Assembly (NCBI GenBank): GCA_030424825.1 | Contig: JAUHWE010000094.1 | Coordinates: 1-11,064, forward strand | DNA: 11,064 bases | Origin: Verrucomicrobiia bacterium | GTDB lineage: Bacteria > Verrucomicrobiota > Verrucomicrobiia > Opitutales > Opitutaceae | Direction: 5' to 3' | Notes under the pieces: generated by a model | Told to the model about the DNA's origin: nothing | The model's input: the letters and a program-made list of their open reading frames with translations, nothing else | Database searches by the model: none | Program-made: the position numbers and the translations under genes | In this document: positions 5,538 to 11,064 of the stretch, in pieces | Numbering within the stretch: position 1 is the first letter of the stretch | Layout of the letters: each line of letters begins with the position of its first letter

Positions 5538-8168
5538 CTACCCCAGCTCTTCCTGGCCGTAGATTTCCAGGTTTTCAATTAACCAGGGGGTCCAACCGTC
5601 TTTTTTAGTCAGAGTGATGCGGACGAATCTGCCACTCGCAGGTTTATCCAAGTGAATACGGGTAAAAGGCTCGCCATTGCCTGCCGCTACCGCTTCACCC
5701 CAATGCTCACCATCGTCGGATACATGAACTTCGTAGGAAACAGGAAATCCGTCTTTGGACTCTGAAGCGTCGAGCGTAAGGCTTTTTATGATGCCTTTTT
5801 GAGGCAGCTCGACCTGAAACCACATTCCGACAAAGGGGCTTCGCGCCGCTTCGTAGCCGGCATCGAAATTGTTATCGACCGCGAGTTTGACTTGTTCTTC
5901 GTTATGACTGGCAGAGAGTTTCCAGGTATCTCGGTTTATGAATGGGTTGGCAGGGATAGCGAGTTCGGGTACCTCGACTTCCAATTCCTTAAGGGTCCAG
6001 AAGGGGCGGGTACCTGACCGGTCGCGGACTGCACCAACTTCTTCCGGAAGAACGGCTTTGCTACGGTTGCCAAAGCTGTTGCGGATGTAGGTTAAAACAT
6101 TAGCTAGCTCTTCATTGGAGTAGCTGCTCATGGGAATCATGGGCGCTCCGTAGTCTAGGTTGTCAACCGGTCCCTGAAGCCCATGGAGAAGAATGCTGAT
6201 ACCCGCTGTTTTCGAGCCGAGTACGCGAGGCGAGTTGAATAGTGGTGGAGCGAGGGTCCGACTTTCGCCTGTGGGTGTGCCTTTGCCGTCCGGTCCGTGG
6301 CAGGTAAAGCACAGCGAGTCGTAGAACTTTTTTCCAGACCGATAGGATTTGAGACCGGCCGGGCCGAGCAAGGCCATCAGGTAGGGATCTTCTTTTTCGT
6401 CCTTCCAAAGTTGATCGCTGATTGCATAGACACCCTTGGAGGGGGATGCGTCAGCTGTCGCTTTTGCAAGCGCCTTTGCGCCGGAGACTTCTGCTCGCTT
6501 TTGCGAGAGCATCGCCTGGATGACGACTTGTGGATCTTGGTCCTTAAGGGCTCGTTCAACGAGATCGTGAATCCGACTGAAATCCGAGCTTGTATTGGGA
6601 ATTTTGAGAAACGGTTCCGCGAGTCGAATACCAGAAACCCGGATTTCAGGTCGGGGATCTTTCATCGCGGATTCAACGACCGATTCGTCGATGGCTCCTA
6701 GCCCCTCGAGTGTCCATAGGGCATGGTTTCTCGCTACAATGTCTCCAGATGACTCATACAGTTGAATTAAGTCTGGCACGACGGACTTGTCATTGCGAAG
6801 TATAATCAGCTTTTGAGCCGTATCACGCCACCAACCATTTGGATGGGACAGATTTTGGATGAGCTCCGCAGAGGATTGATCCAGCATCTTTGGTTGGGGG
6901 CCAGGCTCGAAGTCTTTGTGAACCAAGCGATAGATACGTCCGCGTCCGATTTCCTTGTCGAGACCGTATTCATCGATGATCCCGCGCAAATAAGAACCCT
7001 CACGCGTCCAGTTGCCCTCTTGGATAATGCCGCGGTACATATCAATGATGTAGAGGGTTCCGTCGGGGGCTGTAGTCATGTTGACGGGTCGGAAAAGGGG
7101 GTCTGTCGTCCGTATGAATTCACTTTTCTCGTACGCATTCTCTAGACGGGTAATGCCGTCGTGAACACTGATTTTTGACCGGCGGATGAGACGGCCAACC
7201 GGTTCGGCAAACAGGAGGTCACCTCTAAGGTCCTCGGGCAATCGGTCGCCTCGAAAGATGTCTTGTCCACAGGTAGCGGTGAAATGGTTGAGCGTATTGT
7301 CATCCCGGAGTTGAAAACGTCCTCCTTGCGTGTCGGGAATATTATCGATTGGCCAGACGACGCGATACGATCCCGCCTCTTGGCCTTCGATGTCAAAGGT
7401 GCCATAGGGGATGTGCTGCTGGTAGTGCACCGGTCCCGACTCGCCGCCTGCGTCGACGTACCATACTTTCCCAAAATCGTCTTGGGTTAGCCCCCATTGA
7501 CCCTCGTTTTTGGGAATCATTTCCTGCTCTACAACTCCTCGAGTGAAACGAAGCCGGTAATCGTTGTAAGTTGTGTAAAGCCAATTGTCCTGGGCCCATA
7601 TCAGTCCGCTTGGCTGGTGTTCGAGATTGCCTCCCCGAGGACCTCCTTCGAACCAAAGGGTTTTCTCGTCGGAAACCCCGTCACCATCAGTATCGCAGTA
7701 AGCGTAGAGATCCAGCGTGTTGGTCTCTCCGATAATGACGCGATCATCCAATGGGAGGACGATGCGAGGAATTAGCAGATTGTCGGCATAGATGGTATGT
7801 CGGTCGAAGGACCCGTCTCCATCGGTGTCTTCATGCATCGAAACGCGACTGGTCGGCTCAAACTCGCCCGTTGCATCGGCGTCCTGCATGTAAGTTCGCA
7901 TTTCTGCGACATACATGCGTCCGTTTCCGTCGAATACGGCGAGTGCCGGTTCTTCGATGTGGGGTTCAGACAGCACAAGCTCGAGGCTGTATCCTTCGGG
8001 AAGCCGCATTTCTTCAATTGCTTCCATGGGTGTGAGGGCGATGCTTTTAAAATCATCGCCAATCTCTGAGGCTGATTGAGGTCTGGCAGGATCGCTGGGC
8101 AGGCATGATGCGAGAAGAAAACATCCCATTGAAAGAAGGCCAGTCTGGGCGAGAGCAGTTGGATTCAT
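5538..8168 (-). CDS. PVC-type membrane-bound dehydrogenase-like lipoprotein with cytochrome c and discoidin-like domains
   Basis: An 876-residue multi-domain exported protein. The N-terminus ends in a lipobox, L19-A-S-C22, so it should be lipid-anchored. Residues about 48-415 form a beta-propeller of the putative membrane-bound dehydrogenase family seen in Planctomycetes and Verrucomicrobia. Two loops in it read DTDGDGSFD (114-122) and DTDGDGVSD (159-167), typical calcium-binding loops. Residues about 430-565 look like helical HEAT-type repeats. A cytochrome c domain of the PVC heme-binding type follows (about 600-700) with CFTCH (620-624) and probable axial methionine at 677 or 680. The C-terminal part (about 745-872) resembles an F5/8 type C (discoidin) carbohydrate-binding domain. 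The likely role is periplasmic oxidation of a sugar with electron transfer through the heme, but catalytic residues and substrate are not established. The gene lies 78 bases downstream of the aldolase on the same strand and converges on the ThuA gene. It appears intact, with ATG start at 8168 and no Shine-Dalgarno. Confidence 0.92.
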   Translation of the reverse strand: MNPTALAQTGLLSMGCFLLASCLPSDPARPQSASEIGDDFKSIALTPMEAIEEMRLPEGYSLELVLSEPHIEEPALAVFDGNGRMYVAEMRTYMQDADATGEFEPTSRVSMHEDTDGDGSFDRHTIYADNLLIPRIVLPLDDRVIIGETNTLDLYAYCDTDGDGVSDEKTLWFEGGPRGGNLEHQPSGLIWAQDNWLYTTYNDYRLRFTRGVVEQEMIPKNEGQWGLTQDDFGKVWYVDAGGESGPVHYQQHIPYGTFDIEGQEAGSYRVVWPIDNIPDTQGGRFQLRDDNTLNHFTATCGQDIFRGDRLPEDLRGDLLFAEPVGRLIRRSKISVHDGITRLENAYEKSEFIRTTDPLFRPVNMTTAPDGTLYIIDMYRGIIQEGNWTREGSYLRGIIDEYGLDKEIGRGRIYRLVHKDFEPGPQPKMLDQSSAELIQNLSHPNGWWRDTAQKLIILRNDKSVVPDLIQLYESSGDIVARNHALWTLEGLGAIDESVVESAMKDPRPEIRVSGIRLAEPFLKIPNTSSDFSRIHDLVERALKDQDPQVVIQAMLSQKRAEVSGAKALAKATADASPSKGVYAISDQLWKDEKEDPYLMALLGPAGLKSYRSGKKFYDSLCFTCHGPDGKGTPTGESRTLAPPLFNSPRVLGSKTAGISILLHGLQGPVDNLDYGAPMIPMSSYSNEELANVLTYIRNSFGNRSKAVLPEEVGAVRDRSGTRPFWTLKELEVEVPELAIPANPFINRDTWKLSASHNEEQVKLAVDNNFDAGYEAARSPFVGMWFQVELPQKGIIKSLTLDASESKDGFPVSYEVHVSDDGEHWGEAVAAGNGEPFTRIHLDKPASGRFVRITLTKKDGWTPWLIENLEIYGQEELG

Positions 8169-8246
8169 TTTGATGATACAGAAACGATTCGTTGGTAGTT
8201 ATCCAAAAAAACCTGCAAATTTAGAATGAAGTAGAACCAAATGATT

Positions 8247-9926
8247 TCACAAGGTCGTGATCTTCTCGATTACATATGAGTGATCCTCAGTCGCTGCTGA
8301 TTTGTTGGTGGAGAAGGAGGCTTCGGCAGTATTAGGGTTCGTGACAATCGCTTGGATTTGTTCGTTGCCAGATTCACTCAGGTAAGAAGTCAGCTTCCTT
8401 AGGGATTCGTTGAGATTCGAAGTAGAGACCGGCCCGATGGCGATGATCTTTGACTCAATCCCCAGTTCAAGGAAAGGGAGGACTGATGCTAGCAGTTTAT
8501 CGGATATCCCGCAGGGCGAATCGGCATCGATATTTGTAACGAGCACATCGATACCCCCAAAAGTCCGCACCGCTTGTTCTACAGCGGGTCCAGCATTTTC
8601 ATGTCCCTCTTGATTCAGTATGACCGCAGCGCCATTCTTCGTGAATTTTGCTTCACATTGCTTAGCGAGCTCGGATTCTGAGAGTGAAATGAAAACGATC
8701 TTTCCTTGTAGAGGAGGAATCGATTTTCCTGATTTCAGTTTTGCTTGCTCAAGCTCCCAATATTCGACCTCAAAAACGTCGCTCTCATCTAAGGGTACCC
8801 ATCCGCCGAGAGCCTCGCTCGATTGGATCACGCGGGCCGTGTGCCGAGCAATGTCACTGATAACCGTAACGTTTTTGGGACTTATGCCGAAGGAGACGAG
8901 TCCCCGACCGGGCCAAATGGCCCACCGGGGAGCCGGGTCGAGGCAGGTTAGTTCATCTGAAGCGTTTCTTTCGAAATAGGATTTGTATTCGGAAGCGTAC
9001 GAATCAATCGAATCGCTGGTATTCTTAGATAGGGCAACGGGAACACGTTTTGCGAAAATTGAATGATCAGGCGTGAGGGGACCTCGAGTGCCGATGTCAC
9101 TCGCGTTTTTTAAATTGGCAAATCCCGTAGCTTCAGGACTCGAGTCGAGTTTTGCGACTACCGGAAGTCCGCGGAGATCCGAGACTTGTCTTCTTAGGCG
9201 AGCTAATTCTAAGAGGTCGCAGGTGCTTTTACCCGTAGCCGGTTTCAATGCCTCGGATTGGTCCAGGTAATGTTCAGCTTCGGTGACTAGTTGAATCATT
9301 CGTTCGTAACTCTCTTTGGCGTCGTCCGAAAAAGTGAAGATCCCGTGGTTCATTAGAATCATGCCTTCATAATTCTCCCAAGCGATGTCCTTAGTTTGTT
9401 CATACACGAGTTTGGCGAGCGCGAATCCCGGCATGACGTAGGGGATGACGATAACGCGCTCGCCGTAGATTTTCTTGATGCGCTCGAGGCCCTCTTGGGT
9501 ATTCGTATTGGCGAGCACCGCGTTAGCGTGTGTGTGGTCGACGTAGGGAAAAGGAATGATTGCATGGAGAATGGCTTCGACAGAAGCATTGGGAGCCTTC
9601 GAATCTAGCATGGCTAGGCGTTGTTGCTCAACCATGTCTGAATCCGATAATGTTTCCAGTTGCGCGAGCTTAAGGAGAATATCCATTCGCAAGGGAGCGA
9701 ATCCGGCCTCTTCGATCGTCGCCAAATCCCAACCGCTTCCTTTGACAAAGAGCGTTTCGACCGATTCTCCAAAGAAATCTTGTGCCTTAATCTTCACCGA
9801 AGTGTTTCCGCCCCCGTGGAGAACCAATTGAGGTTCCTGGCCCAATAGACGAGAGGTGTATACGCGAAGTTGTTTGGGGTCCTTTTGAAAGCCTTTAGCT
9901 ACCTGATCATTCCAGCGATTTTCCAT
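8247..9926 (-). CDS. RhaD/YuxG-type class II aldolase with a degenerate short-chain dehydrogenase-like tail
   Basis: A 559-residue cytoplasmic protein. Residues about 1-230 are a class II aldolase/adducin domain: HGGGNTSVK (37-45), KGSGWD (62-67), Glu117, the zinc motif HTHAN (131-135) and His194 in LMNHGIF. The next part (about 230-400), with TRGPLTPDHSIF (280-291) and EYWELEQAKLK (388-398), matches the bifunctional rhamnulose-1-phosphate aldolase/lactaldehyde dehydrogenase (YuxG-like) family. The aldolase reaction would give DHAP and lactaldehyde. Family members run to nearly 690 residues with a full SDR domain; here the tail (about 405-559) is some 130 residues shorter. Where the glycine-rich NAD motif is expected (PLQGKIVFISLSESE) it is missing, and no Tyr-x-x-x-Lys is seen, although FGGIDVLVTN (456-465) survives. 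The dehydrogenase half is therefore probably inactive. An upstream TTG at 9965 would add 13 residues, but ATG 9926 fits the family start better. Substrate (rhamnulose- or fuculose-phosphate) is inferred. Confidence 0.87.
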   Translation of the reverse strand: MENRWNDQVAKGFQKDPKQLRVYTSRLLGQEPQLVLHGGGNTSVKIKAQDFFGESVETLFVKGSGWDLATIEEAGFAPLRMDILLKLAQLETLSDSDMVEQQRLAMLDSKAPNASVEAILHAIIPFPYVDHTHANAVLANTNTQEGLERIKKIYGERVIVIPYVMPGFALAKLVYEQTKDIAWENYEGMILMNHGIFTFSDDAKESYERMIQLVTEAEHYLDQSEALKPATGKSTCDLLELARLRRQVSDLRGLPVVAKLDSSPEATGFANLKNASDIGTRGPLTPDHSIFAKRVPVALSKNTSDSIDSYASEYKSYFERNASDELTCLDPAPRWAIWPGRGLVSFGISPKNVTVISDIARHTARVIQSSEALGGWVPLDESDVFEVEYWELEQAKLKSGKSIPPLQGKIVFISLSESELAKQCEAKFTKNGAAVILNQEGHENAGPAVEQAVRTFGGIDVLVTNIDADSPCGISDKLLASVLPFLELGIESKIIAIGPVSTSNLNESLRKLTSYLSESGNEQIQAIVTNPNTAEASFSTNKSAATEDHSYVIEKITTL

Positions 9927-10172
9927 GGTTGAGAACGTTATTACTAGGTTGATTCGGATTCTCAAGCTTATCGATCCAAGGATTGAAAGGCCCGAGTTTT
10001 TGGAGTCGCTCTAGCGCTGTAAAAACCGAGTTAGACGTTTCAATTCCTTTCGGATCCCATTTTGGTTCTAGACAGGGAGGGGGTTTCGTCTAACGTCCCG
10101 CCCTCTGATCGCGGATTCAGGTAGAACCCGAGGTTCGTAATAGGTCAGAATTAATAGCAAAACAATACACAC
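9927..10172. promoter_or_regulatory. Divergent leader region between aldolase and cold-shock gene
   Basis: A non-coding stretch that must drive the aldolase leftward and the cold-shock gene rightward. It holds an 8-base inverted repeat, GTTAGACG (10030-10037) and CGTCTAAC (10087-10094), spaced by 49 bases. A short hairpin GAACC-CGA-GGTTC (10124-10136) lies 36 bases before the csp start. TTCAGG (10116-10121) and TAATAG (10138-10143), 16 bases apart, are a weak promoter match. No Shine-Dalgarno precedes either start codon. Cold-shock mRNAs often have structured leaders, so the hairpins could matter, but none matches a leader I recognise. Confidence 0.4.
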
Positions 10173-10367
10173 ATGCCAAAAGGAACAATAAAGTGGTTTG
10201 ATTCGGAAAAGGGCTACGGCTTCATTCAACAGAGTGAAGGTGGAGACGACCTGTTCGTACATCACTCCGAAACTGACGGGTACGCCCTAAACGAAGGCGA
10301 TTCAGTCGACTACGAGATCGGCGAAGGACGTAAAGGTCCTTGCGCTACGAATGTAAAGAAGAGCTAG
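10173..10367 (+). CDS. Cold-shock domain protein (CspA family)
   Basis: A 64-residue single-domain nucleic-acid chaperone of normal family length. It has the characteristic start GTIKWFD (4-10), RNP1 KGYGFI (13-18) and RNP2 DLFVHH (26-31), the aromatic surface that binds single-stranded RNA or DNA. Such proteins melt RNA secondary structure during cold adaptation or constitutively. The whole chain is acidic up to a short basic end (KKS). The ATG is preceded by an A-rich leader (AGCAAAACAATACACAC) with no Shine-Dalgarno. The gene is monocistronic, followed by a strong intrinsic terminator. Whether it is cold-induced cannot be told from the sequence. Confidence 0.97.
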   Translation: MPKGTIKWFDSEKGYGFIQQSEGGDDLFVHHSETDGYALNEGDSVDYEIGEGRKGPCATNVKKS

Positions 10368-10448
10368 CTGTCCGTTCTCGGACCACTTGATTCTGCAGGG
10401 ATCATCCCCTTTGAACCGGGAATTCCTGCTATTTACTTTCAATTATCC

Positions 10449-10476
10449 AAAAGGGGAAGCTGCGGCTTCCCCTTTT
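10449..10476 (+). terminator. Rho-independent terminator after the cold-shock gene
   Basis: A perfect 12-bp stem, AAAAGGGGAAGC (10449-10460) with GCTTCCCCTTTT (10465-10476), closes a 4-base TGCG loop. The A-run on the left and T-run on the right make it a standard intrinsic terminator that could work in both directions. It ends the csp transcript about 80 bases after the stop codon. Confidence 0.92.
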
Positions 10477-10616
10477 GCATGGCCTAATGATCGACAAGCC
10501 TACTTGCCCTTCTCGAGGAAACAGTAGGGCTTCCCGTAACCTGGAAATAATCTCAATCCCGCAATCTTTCAGTTGGAATGGGCCTTCAAACAGTTACCAT
10601 TTAGGCCGTTCCCATT
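10477..10616. other. Intergenic leader of arfB
   Basis: About 140 bases between the csp terminator and the arfB start. I see no gene, no clear promoter and no strong repeat. The bases just before the ATG (TTTAGGCCGTTCCCATT) have only a weak AGG too far upstream to be a good ribosome-binding site. A short plus-strand reading frame from 10475 overlaps the arfB start and has no family features. Confidence 0.5.
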
Positions 10617-11036
10617 ATGCTGAAAATTTCAGGAAAGATTCAGATACCGCTCGCCGAGATTGAGATAAAGGCAGTCCGATCCCAGGGATCGGGCGGGCAA
10701 AACGTTAACAAGGTTTCTACGGCGATTCATCTTTTCTTCGATATCAACGCATCCTCCCTCTCGCCAGAGATGAAAAGGAGACTTTTCCAGCTCCGGGATC
10801 AACGGATTACGGAGGAGGGAGTGGTCGTCATAAAATCTCAAGAATCCCGCTCACAGGAGACGAATCGTGAGGTGGCCTTTCAGAGACTAAAGCAGCTGAT
10901 TCAAAGCGTGCTTGTCCTGCCCAAAAAACGTCGCCCGACAAAGCCCACAAAAAGTTCCCGTGAGAGACGTTTAAAGCGCAAGATCATGCGCGGTCGTACC
11001 AAGTCGCTCCGCAGTCGTCCCTCTCGTGGCGACTAG
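10617..11036 (+). CDS. arfB: Ribosome-rescue peptidyl-tRNA hydrolase ArfB (YaeJ)
   Basis: A 139-residue class I release-factor-like protein that frees nascent chains from ribosomes stalled without a stop codon. The catalytic GGQ tripeptide is at 26-28 inside RSQGSGGQNVNKV (21-33), the expected position near the N-terminus. There is no stop-codon recognition domain, so this is not RF1 or RF2. The C-terminal 37 residues are strongly basic (KKRRPTKPT at 103-111, then RERRLKRKIMRGR), matching the tail that inserts into the empty mRNA channel. Length agrees with the E. coli protein (140 residues). The start at ATG 10617 gives a typical N-terminus (MLKISGKIQIPLAEIEIKAV). The gene is complete and ends 28 bases before the window edge. 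It is separated from csp by a terminator, so it has its own promoter. Confidence 0.95.
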   Translation: MLKISGKIQIPLAEIEIKAVRSQGSGGQNVNKVSTAIHLFFDINASSLSPEMKRRLFQLRDQRITEEGVVVIKSQESRSQETNREVAFQRLKQLIQSVLVLPKKRRPTKPTKSSRERRLKRKIMRGRTKSLRSRPSRGD

Positions 11037-11064
11037 CGCCCCACCAATCTAAAGGGTTTGGCTG

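Noticed and set aside
6297..6701. A 134-codon plus-strand frame antisense to the cytochrome lipoprotein, including a cysteine-rich stretch.
   Set aside because: It is the shadow of a well-supported gene on the other strand, with no recognisable domain or start signals.
9927..9965. TTG start at 9965 extending the aldolase by 13 residues.
   Set aside because: The ATG at 9926 starts where RhaD/YuxG-type proteins normally begin (MENRWNDQVAK), and the extension has no supporting ribosome-binding site.

Overview
The window looks like a chromosomal segment of a marine-type bacterium of the Planctomycetota-Verrucomicrobiota-Chlamydiota (PVC) group, most likely a verrucomicrobial (Opitutae-like) organism. 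This is inferred from gene content, not from any rRNA or marker gene. The pointers are a large lipoprotein combining a PVC-type sugar-dehydrogenase-like propeller with a cytochrome c domain, a ThuA-domain secreted protein, an S1-type sulfatase, an enlarged GntP-family permease and a RhaD/YuxG-type aldolase fusion. None of the eight genes has a convincing Shine-Dalgarno sequence. I found no rRNA, tRNA, CRISPR array, transposase or phage gene.

Layout. Positions 1-280 are non-coding and carry two strong palindromic elements (57-121 and 181-252) that resemble REP/BIME-type dispersed repeats. Next, on the minus strand, a two-gene unit (permease, then 21 bases later sulfatase) covers 3463 down to 281. 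A non-coding stretch of about 320 bases separates it from two plus-strand genes: a small secreted glycine-zipper protein of unknown function (3786-4382) and a secreted ThuA-domain protein (4503-5513). The ThuA gene converges, with only 24 bases between, on the PVC-type cytochrome lipoprotein (8168 down to 5538). Upstream of that, on the same strand, is the aldolase with a shortened, degenerate dehydrogenase-like tail (9926 down to 8247). Divergent from the aldolase are a cold-shock protein (10173-10367), with a clear intrinsic terminator at 10449-10476, and the ribosome-rescue hydrolase ArfB (10617-11036).

How the genes may work together (inference). The accessory block from 281 to 9926 reads as carbohydrate catabolism. 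A secreted sulfatase removes sulfate from a substrate. A GntP-type symporter next to it could take up a small sugar acid or related anion. A periplasmic cytochrome c/propeller lipoprotein and a ThuA protein may act on sugars outside the cytoplasm. A cytoplasmic class II aldolase of the rhamnulose-1-phosphate type would cleave a deoxysugar phosphate to DHAP and lactaldehyde. Sulfated fucose- or rhamnose-rich algal polysaccharide would fit, but no glycoside hydrolase, isomerase or kinase is present here to prove it. The two genes at the right end (csp, arfB) are ordinary housekeeping functions.

No wholly new system is evident. The points most worth a second look are the aldolase whose SDR half has lost its cofactor and catalytic motifs, the roughly 100-residue insert in the GntP permease, the regular glycine zipper in the unknown secreted protein, and the paired palindromes at the left end.
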